DNA of 64,000 bases, from contig JAGDYZ010000021.1 of assembly GCA_049116335.1 (NCBI GenBank), positions 1 through 64,000 on the forward strand, in the 5' to 3' direction. Below are positions 17,354-25,894 of this stretch, in pieces (the first letter of the stretch is position 1; each line of letters opens with the position of its first letter). Source of the stretch: CANMIH01 sp049116335 (GTDB lineage: Bacteria > Pseudomonadota > Alphaproteobacteria > Rhodobacterales > Rhodobacteraceae). Both the position numbers and the translations under genes were made by a program. A model generated the notes under the pieces. It had not been told where the DNA came from, searched no databases, and worked only from the letters and a program-made list of their open reading frames with translations.

Positions 17354-17515
17354 GCGCGTTAGTTCATTTTGTGATTGATCACCTTACATGACGTTTCATT
17401 GATTAAAGAAAACTCAATGCGTGAATTATTTGTTTTCTGCTGACGGTTGCCACGTCGGATTGACAGACCTAGCCTGCCTTGGTACCTCCGCCGCCTCATC
17501 AAAACGAGGATCCGA

Positions 17516-18436
17516 ATGGGACGCAAGCGTAAGGGCCGGGACATTTCCGGCTGGCTCATTGTTGATAAACCTGCGGGCATCACCTCCACCTCGGTGGTCA
17601 ACAAGGTGCGCTGGGCCATGGAGGCCAAAAAGGCCGGGCACGCGGGCACGCTTGATCCCGAGGCGACCGGCGTTCTGGCGGTGGCGCTTGGCGAAGCGAC
17701 GAAAACCGTGCCTTACATTACCGATGCGCTCAAGGCCTATCGCTTTGTGGTGCGTCTGGGACAGGCCACCAACACCGATGACGCCGAAGGCGAAGTGATC
17801 GCCCAAAGCGATCTGCGCCCCTCGGATGACGAGATCAAAGAGGCCCTGCACGGCTTTGTCGGCGACATCCAACAGGTGCCGCCCCAGTTCTCGGCGGTGC
17901 GGATTGATGGCGAACGCGCCTATAAACGCGCCCGCGACGGCGAAGAGATGGAGCTTGCGGCACGTCCTTTGTATGTCGATGAACTGGTGATGATCTCGCG
18001 CCCGGACGCCGATCACGTCGAACTGGAAATGACCTGTGGCAAAGGCGGCTATGTCCGCTCGATCGCCCGGGATCTTGGGGCGGCTCTGGGCTGCAAGGGC
18101 CATGTGCTCTGGCTGCGGCGCATCTGGTCGGGTCCGTTTCAGGCGGATCAGGGCCTGTCGATTGAACAGATCGACGAGATGGCCAAAACCCTGGCCCTCG
18201 ACGCCTATCTGCAACCGCTGGAAATTGGTCTGGATGACCTGCCCGAGCTGCGCACCACCGCCGAAGGCGCCGCCAAGCTGCGCAACGGCAACCCCGGCAT
18301 GGTCTTCCCCGGTGACGCAGAGTACGGCGACGAATCTTGGGCCTCACTTGAGGGCGAAGCCATAGCCGTCGGCGTCTATAAATCCGGCGAGCTGCACCCC
18401 AGCCGGGTCTTTGTTAAACCCTCACAAACCGACTGA
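17516..18436 (+). CDS. truB: tRNA pseudouridine-55 synthase
   Basis: A protein of about 306 residues that isomerises U55 in the T-loop of tRNAs. GWLIVDKPAGITS and AGHAGTLDPEATGVL carry the catalytic Asp47; the C-terminal part includes VRSIARDLG and the small PUA-like end. The frame is open from 17447, but the ATG at 17516 is preceded by CGAGGA and begins MGRKRKGRDISGWL as in relatives. It is divergent from the chemotaxis transducer. Confidence 0.93.
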   Translation: MGRKRKGRDISGWLIVDKPAGITSTSVVNKVRWAMEAKKAGHAGTLDPEATGVLAVALGEATKTVPYITDALKAYRFVVRLGQATNTDDAEGEVIAQSDLRPSDDEIKEALHGFVGDIQQVPPQFSAVRIDGERAYKRARDGEEMELAARPLYVDELVMISRPDADHVELEMTCGKGGYVRSIARDLGAALGCKGHVLWLRRIWSGPFQADQGLSIEQIDEMAKTLALDAYLQPLEIGLDDLPELRTTAEGAAKLRNGNPGMVFPGDAEYGDESWASLEGEAIAVGVYKSGELHPSRVFVKPSQTD

Positions 18437-18488
18437 CCCCTATGGGACGGTGGGTGGGGCGAGGTGCAAAGCACAAGCGCCCCCATCG

Positions 18489-19310
18489 TCACCCCAGTCG
18501 CGCGACCCAAGTGGTCAAAGCCTGCACAGCCTCCGGCTCATCCAGAAACGGAATATGACCGCGATCCGCCACGGTGGCCGTGGCCGCATCCGGCCGCCGC
18601 CGCGTCATTTCGGCAAAACACTCCGGCGTCAAAAGATCCGAGTTTGCCCCACGGATCAGACACAGCGGCAGATCCACCAGCGCATCAAACATCGGCCAGA
18701 GATCCGGCAGGGGCTGATCCCAATCCGCCAGAACCGCATCACGCAGCTTTGGGTCATAGCGGATCACCAGCCGCCCCGCCTCTTCGCGGTAATGTTTTTC
18801 CGCTTCCTCCCGCCAGCGTGCCTCGGGGATATTGTCAAACCCCGCCATCCGCTGCGTCATCATGCGCGTGGCCTCATCAAACGATTTCCAGACCGGATTA
18901 CGGCCCAGATAGTCTTTGATCGCCGCCAATCCCGGCCCCGCGATCTCAGGACCGATGTCATTCAGGGCCACACCCAACAGACGCTCCTTCGCCACCATGG
19001 CCAGCAGCATGGCAATCAACCCGCCGCGCGAGGTGCCCAAGACCGCCGCTTTCTCAAGCCCGAGATGATCCAACAGCTCAAGCGCATCTTTGCCTTCTAC
19101 CGGCACCGAATAGGTCTCATGCGGGGCCCAATCCGACTGACCCCGCCCGCGATAATCCAACCGGATCAGCCGAACATCCCGCAGATGCGGCGCGACGTAG
19201 TCAAAATCCCGGCCATCGCGGGTCAGACCGGACAGGCAGAGCACCGGCACCCCCTGTCCCTCATCCGTGTACTGCAGCGACACACCATCCGACGTGGTAA
19301 ATTTGGGCAT
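18489..19310 (-). CDS. Alpha/beta hydrolase
   Basis: A 273-residue protein with the alpha/beta hydrolase fold: oxyanion region LCLSGLTRDGRDF, nucleophile elbow GTSRGG (Ser in G-x-S-x-G), an acid after LIRGANSDLL, and the catalytic His in DRGHIPFLDEPEAV. Substrate unknown. Its ATG overlaps the stop of the upstream HAD gene as TGATG, so the two form an operon and are probably translationally coupled. Confidence 0.8.
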   Translation of the reverse strand: MPKFTTSDGVSLQYTDEGQGVPVLCLSGLTRDGRDFDYVAPHLRDVRLIRLDYRGRGQSDWAPHETYSVPVEGKDALELLDHLGLEKAAVLGTSRGGLIAMLLAMVAKERLLGVALNDIGPEIAGPGLAAIKDYLGRNPVWKSFDEATRMMTQRMAGFDNIPEARWREEAEKHYREEAGRLVIRYDPKLRDAVLADWDQPLPDLWPMFDALVDLPLCLIRGANSDLLTPECFAEMTRRRPDAATATVADRGHIPFLDEPEAVQALTTWVARLG

Positions 19311-19987
19311 CAGACAAGCTCCGGCAAGGTGGTGAGATCAGACAGGACATGATGGGGTTTGCCCGGCAGGCGGTCCATCGGCGCCCCGGCGCGGTTCACC
19401 CAGGCGGTCTGAAACCCATAGGCCGCCGCATGCGCCGCATCCCAGCCATTGGAGGACACAAACAACACCTCATCCGGCGCACAGCCAAACCGCGCGCCCA
19501 CCAGATCATACACCGATTGGGCGGGTTTGAAGATGCCGACGCTTTCGACCGACAGAACCGCATCCAGCCAATCGCCGATCACCGCGCTGTCCACCGCGCC
19601 GTCCAGCATATCGGGATTGCCGTTTGACAAAATCGCCGTCGACAGGCCTTTGGCTTTCAGCTGGGCCAGCATCTTGGGCACCTCACGATAGGCCTGCAGC
19701 TCCCAATACAGGGCCAGCAGACGTTCGCGCAGCTCAGGATCGTCCAGCCCCGCGGCCTCCATTGCCCAATCCAGCCCGTCTTTGGTCACCTTCCAGAACG
19801 GCACATAGGTGCCCGCCACCGCGCGCAGCCAGCTATATTCCAACTGCTTGCGTCGCCAGTCCTCGGCCAGCTGCGGCCAAACCTCAGCCAAAGCCGCACG
19901 ACCCGGTTCTTCAGCGGCCCGCCGCGCCGCAGAGGTCACATCAAACAAGGTGCCATAGGCGTCAAACACACAGGTGGTAATGGCCAT
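19310..19987 (-). CDS. Haloacid dehalogenase type II
   Basis: A protein of about 225 residues of the L-2-haloacid dehalogenase branch of the HAD superfamily. Motif I is VFDAYGTLFD (nucleophilic Asp), then YSWLRAVAGTYVPFW typical of this branch, LSNGNPDML (motif II, Ser/Asn), FKPAQSVYDL (motif III Lys) and VSSNGWDAAHAAAYGF (motif IV). It may hydrolyse 2-haloalkanoic acids to hydroxy acids, but many relatives have other phosphatase or hydrolase roles. GGGAGAGAGC precedes the ATG at 19987. It is the first gene of a two-gene operon with the hydrolase. Confidence 0.85.
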   Translation of the reverse strand: MAITTCVFDAYGTLFDVTSAARRAAEEPGRAALAEVWPQLAEDWRRKQLEYSWLRAVAGTYVPFWKVTKDGLDWAMEAAGLDDPELRERLLALYWELQAYREVPKMLAQLKAKGLSTAILSNGNPDMLDGAVDSAVIGDWLDAVLSVESVGIFKPAQSVYDLVGARFGCAPDEVLFVSSNGWDAAHAAAYGFQTAWVNRAGAPMDRLPGKPHHVLSDLTTLPELV

Positions 19988-20165
19988 GTCGCTCTCTCCC
20001 TCAAAATCAACCCGAGACTGGCACGCAGACCCGCAAACGAAAAGGTTCAAACCGTCGCATCTGTTTGCCTTTTGGCCACACTCTCGCTAGGGTCTTGCCA
20101 CTTCTGTTTCCGAGCACCCGGGCGCGCCCGGCCTCGATCATTCATCCTAATCTATGAGGCCCTCT

Positions 20166-20594
20166 ATGACGCAGGCGAAATCCGGCGATACCGTTCGCAT
20201 TCACTACACTGGCACCCTGAACGACGGGTCTACCTTTGACAGCTCGGCCGGGCGCGACCCGCTTGAGTTCACCCTTGGCTCGGGTCAGGTCATCCCCGGA
20301 TTTGACACTGGTGTGACCGGTATGAGTGTTGGTGAGAAAAAGACCATCAACATCCCCGCCGAAAATGCCTATGGCGAGGTCGATCCGGACGCCCGTCAGG
20401 CCGTTCCGCGCGATCAGATCCCGGCGGATATTCCGCTCGAAATCGGCACCATGCTCCAGATGCAGGCCCCCACCGGTCAGGTTGTTCAGGTGGCCGTTGT
20501 TGAAGTCAGCGAGACCGAAGTGATGCTGGATGCCAACCACCCGCTGGCTGGCAAAGACCTCAACTTTGAACTGGAGTTGGTGGAAATCGCCTGA
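20166..20594 (+). CDS. FKBP-type peptidyl-prolyl isomerase (SlyD/FkpB-like)
   Basis: A 142-residue cytosolic FKBP-fold isomerase. DTVRIHYTGTLNDGSTFDSS, PLEFTLGSGQVIPGF and GEKKTINIPAENAYG are core FKBP motifs, and the second half (RDQIPADIPLEIGTMLQM, then the return strand LNFELELVEI) is the insert-in-flap domain of SlyD-like chaperones. The His/Cys-rich tail of E. coli SlyD is absent. GAGG before the ATG at 20166 favours it over the ATG at 20154. Confidence 0.9.
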   Translation: MTQAKSGDTVRIHYTGTLNDGSTFDSSAGRDPLEFTLGSGQVIPGFDTGVTGMSVGEKKTINIPAENAYGEVDPDARQAVPRDQIPADIPLEIGTMLQMQAPTGQVVQVAVVEVSETEVMLDANHPLAGKDLNFELELVEIA

Positions 20595-20601
20595 TCCAAT
20601 G

Positions 20602-20622
20602 GGGTGGGGTCTTGCCCCACCC
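20602..20622 (+). terminator. Hairpin after the FKBP gene
   Basis: GGGTGGGG and CCCCACCC pair around TCTTG, eight nt after the stop; the sequence that follows is pyrimidine-rich (TCTCCTCC) rather than a pure T run. Confidence 0.55.
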
Positions 20623-20685
20623 TCTCCTCCGCTTGCCAGCTTGGGCCGCATGACCTAAGTTCATCCGCAAAACCGGGGGAAAATC

Positions 20686-21474
20686 ATGCACATGGCTGAT
20701 CTTGGCGGGCACCGCCTCCACTACCGTATCGACGGACCTGACGACGGCGTACCGGTGGTTTTTGCCAATTCTCTTGGCACCGATCTGACCCTGTGGGACC
20801 CCATTCTCCCCCATCTTCCCAAATCGCTGCGCGTTCTGCGCTTTGACAAGCGCGGGCATGGCAACTCTGATTGTCCCCCCGGCCCCTGGTCTATGGGCGC
20901 CCTAGTGCGTGACACCGAGCAGCTGATGGACCAAACCGGCTTCAAAGAGGCGATCTTTGTTGGTCTGTCCATTGGCGGCATGATTGCGCAGGGGCTGGCG
21001 GCTAAACGGCTTGATCTGATCCGCGCCGTGGTTCTGTCCAACACCGGTGCCAAAATCGGCACCCGCGCCATCTGGGACGACCGGATCAAAGCCGCGCAGG
21101 AGGGTGGGCTTGAGGCCGTGGTCGACGCCAATATGCAGCGGTGGTTCTCGCGCAAATTCCGTGACAGCGATTCATCCCCCCCCTGGCGCGACCTGTTCCT
21201 GCGCACCCCCGTCGCCGGCTGGACCGGCTGTGCCAGTGCCATCTCGGGCACCGACTTTTTCTCGACCACCGCCGCGCTGCGCCTACCAGCACTTGCCATC
21301 GCCGGCAGCGAAGATGGCTCGACACCGCCCGATCTGGTGCGCGAAACCGGCGGTCTGATCCCCGGGTCCAAGTTCGAACTGATCCGCGGCGCAGGCCATC
21401 TGCCCTGTGTCGATCATCCCGAACGCTATGCCGAAATCCTGACCGAGTTCATCACCTCACAGGGCTTGCTGTAA
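20686..21474 (+). CDS. pcaD: 3-oxoadipate enol-lactonase
   Basis: A 262-residue alpha/beta hydrolase that opens 3-oxoadipate enol-lactone in the protocatechuate branch of the beta-ketoadipate pathway. VVFANSLGTDLTLWD, RFDKRGHGNS, GLSIGGMIAQGLA (Ser nucleophile) and GAGHLPCVDHPE (catalytic His) match PcaD closely. GGGGGAAA precedes the ATG. Its TAA overlaps the ATG of the next hydrolase by one base, and pcaB follows, which supports the call. pcaHG and pcaC are not in the window. Confidence 0.85.
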   Translation: MHMADLGGHRLHYRIDGPDDGVPVVFANSLGTDLTLWDPILPHLPKSLRVLRFDKRGHGNSDCPPGPWSMGALVRDTEQLMDQTGFKEAIFVGLSIGGMIAQGLAAKRLDLIRAVVLSNTGAKIGTRAIWDDRIKAAQEGGLEAVVDANMQRWFSRKFRDSDSSPPWRDLFLRTPVAGWTGCASAISGTDFFSTTAALRLPALAIAGSEDGSTPPDLVRETGGLIPGSKFELIRGAGHLPCVDHPERYAEILTEFITSQGLL

Positions 21475-22184
21475 TGGCGCGCTTTCTTCTCGTCCACGGC
21501 TCGGCCCATGGCGCCTGGTGCTGGCGCGAGGTGGTGCCACGGCTCAACGCGCTGGGGCATGAGGCCATCGCCATTGATCTGCCGTCACATGGTGACGATC
21601 CGCTGCCCACCAATTCGGCCACGCTGGATCTCTATGCCCAACGGGTGATCGACCACCTGACCGAACCCACCATTGTGGTGGGCCACAGCATGGGCGGCTA
21701 TGTCATCTCACACGCCGCCGAACAGGCGCCCGAGCTGATCGACCGGCTGATCTATCTCTGTGCCTATCTTCCCTGGCCGGGACGGACTTTGGCGCAGATG
21801 CGCAAAGAGGGCAAAACCCAGCCCCTTCTGCCCGCCCTGATCATGAGTGAGGACCGCAAAAGCTTTGCCATCAATCCCGATATGGTCGGTGATGTGATGT
21901 ATCACGACTGCACCGAAGATCAGGTGGCGTTTGCCAAATCACAGCTGTGCCTGCAGGCGACACAGCCTTCAGATCAACAGGTTCCCCTGACCGACGCCTA
22001 TCACGCGGTGCCGCGCAGCTATATCATCTGCAATCAGGACAGGACGATTCCGCCAGAGCTTCAAAGACGCATGGCGGCAGATTTTGACGATAGATCCGTC
22101 TTTGAACTGGACACGTCGCATTCGCCGTTCTTTTCTAGACCGCAAGATTTGTCCGATTTATTTGATACGATTGCACGGGGATAA
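21474..22184 (+). CDS. Alpha/beta hydrolase of the methylesterase/hydroxynitrile lyase-like group
   Basis: A 236-residue hydrolase: FLLVHGSAHGAWCWREVVP at the N-terminus, AIDLPSHGDD, VGHSMGGYVISHAA (Ser nucleophile), LIYLCAYLPWPG, and a late DTSHSPFFSRP His. This set of motifs is characteristic of the plant MES/HNL-like esterase group found in many bacteria. Lying between pcaD and pcaB, it may release an aromatic acid from an ester that feeds the pathway (inference). It overlaps pcaD by one base and ends 2 nt before pcaB. Confidence 0.8.
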   Translation: MARFLLVHGSAHGAWCWREVVPRLNALGHEAIAIDLPSHGDDPLPTNSATLDLYAQRVIDHLTEPTIVVGHSMGGYVISHAAEQAPELIDRLIYLCAYLPWPGRTLAQMRKEGKTQPLLPALIMSEDRKSFAINPDMVGDVMYHDCTEDQVAFAKSQLCLQATQPSDQQVPLTDAYHAVPRSYIICNQDRTIPPELQRRMAADFDDRSVFELDTSHSPFFSRPQDLSDLFDTIARG

Positions 22185-22186
22185 CC

Positions 22187-23515
22187 ATGCCTGCCACGCC
22201 GTTTGACAGCCTGCATCTGCATCATCTCTTCCCCGCCGGTGAGATCGGCCGCCTTTTCAGCGATAGTGCCGAACTGCGCGCCATGATGCTTGTTGAGGGC
22301 ACCTTAGCTCAGGCTCAGGCCGCCGCAGGTCTTATTCCCGAAGAGAGCGCCAAAGCCATTCATCGGGCAGGTTTGGAAATCCAGATTGATCCCGCTGCCC
22401 TTGCCACGGCAACGGGCCCGAACGGCGTGTCCGTCCCCGCTTTGGTGGCCGAATTTCACAAAGAAATGCAGGCGCCGGAACATGCACAGTATCTGCATTG
22501 GGGCGCCACCTCGCAAGATATTCAGGACACGGCACTTATGCTGCGTTTGGGGCGATCGCTTCGCCTGATGGCCGAAGAACTTGACCATATCGTAGGCACG
22601 CTGGGTGCTCTGGCAGACACCCATGCAGACCTACCAATGGCCGCCCGCACATGGGGACAGCACGCCACCCCAACCAGCTTTGGCGCCCAGTTGGCCGCAT
22701 GGGGCTGGCCTTTGCTGGACGCGCTAAAAGCCCTGCCTGCCCTGCGCCGCGATTGCCTTTGGGTGTCGCTCTCCGGTGCGGCGGGCACCGCGTCGGAACT
22801 CGGCCCCGATCCCGCCGCCCTGCGCGCGGATCTGGCCAAACGATTGGCGCTGCAGGATCCGGGGCGCAGCTGGCACAGCGACCGCAGCCCAATCTTGGGC
22901 ATCGCAGGCTGGATGGCCCGCGTGACCATGGCGCTAGGCAAAGTGGGCGAAGACAGTATCACCGCCGCGCAATCCGGTATTGGGGAGATGACACTTGGGG
23001 CAACCGGATCTTCATCAACCATGCCACAAAAACAAAACCCCGTTGGCCCCAGCGCCATGGTTGCTCTGGCCCATCACGTTCAGGGATTGCACAGCACACT
23101 TCAGGGGGCCCTTATTCACCGCCAGCAGCGCGATGGCGCGGCCTGGTTCACCGAATGGCTCACCCTGCCGCAACTGGTGATCTCAACCGCCGCCTGTCTG
23201 GGACAGGCCCGCATGCTTGTTGACGATCTGGCCCCGGTGCCCGAGGCCATGACCCAAACCCTAAACGCATCCGGAGGGTTCATTCTGGCAGAGAGGATCA
23301 GCTTTGCGCTCACCCAAACCCTGCGCCGCCCGGAGGCACAGGCCGAGGTGAAACGCCTGGCAACTTTGGCGCGTGACACCGGGCGCACTTTGACCGACGT
23401 GACCCAAGAGGCGCACCCGGACCTTCCGCAAGAGGTGTTTGATATCTCGGCGGCGCTCGGCACCGCTCCGAACGAGGCCCGTAACTTCGCAAAGGCGTCA
23501 CAGGCTTTCCGGTAA
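22187..23515 (+). CDS. pcaB: 3-carboxy-cis,cis-muconate cycloisomerase
   Basis: A 442-residue member of the fumarase/aspartase superfamily that lactonises 3-carboxymuconate in protocatechuate breakdown. LHWGATSQDIQDTALMLRL is the second conserved region and GSSTMPQKQNPVGPSAM the superfamily signature loop. The N-terminal PFDSLHLHHLF and C-terminal helices fit PcaB rather than adenylosuccinate or argininosuccinate lyase. It starts 2 nt after the esterase stop and ends 1 nt before the MFS start, so it is firmly within the operon. Confidence 0.88.
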   Translation: MPATPFDSLHLHHLFPAGEIGRLFSDSAELRAMMLVEGTLAQAQAAAGLIPEESAKAIHRAGLEIQIDPAALATATGPNGVSVPALVAEFHKEMQAPEHAQYLHWGATSQDIQDTALMLRLGRSLRLMAEELDHIVGTLGALADTHADLPMAARTWGQHATPTSFGAQLAAWGWPLLDALKALPALRRDCLWVSLSGAAGTASELGPDPAALRADLAKRLALQDPGRSWHSDRSPILGIAGWMARVTMALGKVGEDSITAAQSGIGEMTLGATGSSSTMPQKQNPVGPSAMVALAHHVQGLHSTLQGALIHRQQRDGAAWFTEWLTLPQLVISTAACLGQARMLVDDLAPVPEAMTQTLNASGGFILAERISFALTQTLRRPEAQAEVKRLATLARDTGRTLTDVTQEAHPDLPQEVFDISAALGTAPNEARNFAKASQAFR

Positions 23516-23516
23516 T

Positions 23517-24707
23517 ATGAGTCTTCCCATCGTTTTTATTCTGTTGACCATCGTGATCGACGCCATGGGCATTGGTCTGATTATGCCTGTCATGCCGGAT
23601 CTGATCCAAGAGGTTATGGGCGGCTCGCTTGCACAGGCGGCGATCTGGGGGGGCATCCTCAGCGCAGGCTTCGCAGTGATGCAATTCCTGTTTTCCCCTA
23701 TGCTAGGCGGCCTGTCAGATCGCTTTGGCCGCAGGCCCGTCCTGTTGGTCTCACTCGCAATCATGGCAGCCGATTACGCCGTGATGGCAGTTGCAGGCTC
23801 GATCTGGCTTTTGCTGGCCGGGCGTCTCGTGGGCGGGGTCACTGCCGCAACCCATGCCGCCGCCTCGGCCGCCATGGCCGATCTGTCTGAGGACGACAAA
23901 AAGGCACAGGGCTTTGGCCTGATCAGCGCGGCCTTTGGCATAGGCTTTGTGCTTGGCCCTCTCCTTGGCGGTGTTCTTGGCGAATGGGGCACGCGCGCAC
24001 CGTTCTGGGCGGCTGCGGTGCTGGCCGCCGCAAATGCCGGGCTCGGATATGTGGTGTTAAAAGAAACAGTTACCGATGAAATCCGCCGCCCGCTGGACTG
24101 GAGCCGCATGAACCCATTTGGCGCCTTTGCCGCTGTATCCGAACTTCCGGGCATCGCCAGAGGGCTTTCGGCCTATTTCCTCTATCAGGTGAGCTATGCC
24201 GTCTATCCCGCCGTTTGGGCCTATTTCGGTCATGCTCGTTTCAACTGGGATGTGGGCACAATCGGCATCTCGCTTGGGCTGTTTGGCGTCTCAATGGCCG
24301 TGGTCCAAGCCGGGCTAATCCGGGTGTTGATCTTACGATTGGGGGAACAGGGCACAGCGCTATTTGGGCTCGGATTTTCCGCCATTGCCTATGGATTGAT
24401 TGCCATCGTCACCAATGGCACATTGGCGCTGATCCTGACCCCGGTCGCGGCCCTTGGGGCCGCTTTTGCCCCGGCGCTACAAGGTATGCTGTCACGCCAG
24501 ATCGGCCCCGCCCGGCAAGGCGAAATCCAAGGTGTTCTCAGCTCGGCCGCGGCCATGGCCACAATCATCTCTCCCTTGCTGATGACACAGGTCTTCGCAG
24601 GCTTCACCGCCCCAGATGCGGCGATCTATTTTCCCGGCGCCCCCTTCCTTCTGTCTCTTGTGCTGGTCACTCTGGCCTATGTCGTGATGCCGGGCAGAAA
24701 GCAGTAA
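23517..24707 (+). CDS. MFS transporter of the TetA/multidrug type
   Basis: A 396-residue twelve-helix MFS protein. IDAMGIGLIMPVMPDL in helix 1, GGLSDRFGRRPVLL in the helix 2-3 loop and GLISAAFGIGFVLGPLLGG in helix 5 are the motifs of the TetA-like drug:H+ antiporter branch. Within a pca-type catabolic run it may instead move an aromatic or organic acid (inference). The ATG at 23517 overlaps nothing but follows the pcaB stop by one base; the longer frame from 23439 lies within pcaB. Confidence 0.8.
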   Translation: MSLPIVFILLTIVIDAMGIGLIMPVMPDLIQEVMGGSLAQAAIWGGILSAGFAVMQFLFSPMLGGLSDRFGRRPVLLVSLAIMAADYAVMAVAGSIWLLLAGRLVGGVTAATHAAASAAMADLSEDDKKAQGFGLISAAFGIGFVLGPLLGGVLGEWGTRAPFWAAAVLAAANAGLGYVVLKETVTDEIRRPLDWSRMNPFGAFAAVSELPGIARGLSAYFLYQVSYAVYPAVWAYFGHARFNWDVGTIGISLGLFGVSMAVVQAGLIRVLILRLGEQGTALFGLGFSAIAYGLIAIVTNGTLALILTPVAALGAAFAPALQGMLSRQIGPARQGEIQGVLSSAAAMATIISPLLMTQVFAGFTAPDAAIYFPGAPFLLSLVLVTLAYVVMPGRKQ

Positions 24708-24781
24708 CGCGACGAAACATCGTCGTTTTCCGGCTTGCGGCTTCGCCTAACACACCGCAGGCTGGGCGCAGGAGGACACCC

Positions 24782-25867
24782 ATGACCAGAATTCGCGCCG
24801 CCGTCTGCACTGCGTTCAACACCCCCCTTCAGATCGAAGAGCTGGAGCTACGTGCGCCTTTGTCCGGAGAGGTGGAGGTCACACTTGACGCCGTTGCAAT
24901 ATGCCACTCTGACATCTCCTACGCCGAAGGCCTGTGGGGCGGAGATCTGCCAGCGGTCTATGGTCACGAGGCCGCAGGCCGTGTCACCTCGGTTGGCGCA
25001 GGGGTCACCACGCTCCACGTTGGCGACACAGTGGCCGTGACCCTGATCCGCGCCTGTGGACACTGCGGGAATTGCGCCTCGGGCAAGCCAACCATCTGTG
25101 CCACCCCCACTCAGGCCCCGCCGATCCTCTCCCGTCCAGATGGAACCAAGGTTGATCAATCCATGAACTGCGGTGCCTTTGCGGAAAAGGTGGTTGTGGA
25201 TCAAAGTCAGGTTGTTGCGCTGCCGGCCTCACTGCCGTCTGAGGCGGTCGCGCTTTTGGCTTGCGGGGTGATCACCGGCATCGGGGCCGTGGTTCACGCT
25301 GGCAAGCTGCGCGCAGGCGAAGATGTCGTTGTCATTGGTGCGGGCGGCGTTGGCCTGAACGCCATCCAGGGCGCGCGTATTGCCGGAGCCCGCCGCATCG
25401 TCGCGGTGGATATGAGCGAAGAAAAGCTCGCAATCGCGCGCGAGTTCGGCGCCACCGATGGTGTTCTGGCCTCCGAAAAATCACCCTGGAAGACCGCCTT
25501 CAAAGCCATGGGCAAAGGGGCCGATCTCGTGGCCGTCACAGTTGGGGCCATCCCGGCCTATAACAGCGCTCCTCGCTATCTGGGCTGGGGCGGTCGGATG
25601 GTTATGGTGGGCATGCCCGCATCGGGTGACAAAGCCGAATATGAACCTGTGGTACCCGCCTTCACCGGTCAAAGCATGATCGGCTCCAAAATGGGCGATG
25701 TGGTCATTTCTCGCGATATCCCGTGGATGGCAGATCTCTATCAACAAGGCCGCCTTAAGCTTGATGAGCTTATCTCAGGACGCTGGTCTCTGGATCAGAT
25801 CAACGAGGCTATCGCCGATACAAAATCCGGCGGTGCCCGCCGCAATGTCATTCTTTTCGACACCTAA
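24782..25867 (+). CDS. Zinc-dependent alcohol dehydrogenase
   Basis: A 361-residue medium-chain dehydrogenase. Catalytic zinc ligands are in AICHSD (Cys) and GHEAAG (His-Glu); the structural zinc lobe reads CGHCGNCASGKPTIC; the Rossmann motif is VVIGAGGVGLNAIQGA. The layout resembles class III-like and aryl-alcohol dehydrogenases. AGGAGG precedes the ATG at 24782, 74 nt after the MFS gene. It probably oxidises an alcohol intermediate of the surrounding catabolic run; the substrate is not evident. Confidence 0.87.
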   Translation: MTRIRAAVCTAFNTPLQIEELELRAPLSGEVEVTLDAVAICHSDISYAEGLWGGDLPAVYGHEAAGRVTSVGAGVTTLHVGDTVAVTLIRACGHCGNCASGKPTICATPTQAPPILSRPDGTKVDQSMNCGAFAEKVVVDQSQVVALPASLPSEAVALLACGVITGIGAVVHAGKLRAGEDVVVIGAGGVGLNAIQGARIAGARRIVAVDMSEEKLAIAREFGATDGVLASEKSPWKTAFKAMGKGADLVAVTVGAIPAYNSAPRYLGWGGRMVMVGMPASGDKAEYEPVVPAFTGQSMIGSKMGDVVISRDIPWMADLYQQGRLKLDELISGRWSLDQINEAIADTKSGGARRNVILFDT

Positions 25868-25894
25868 CCCCTGCAAATATCGGAGCCTTCTCCC

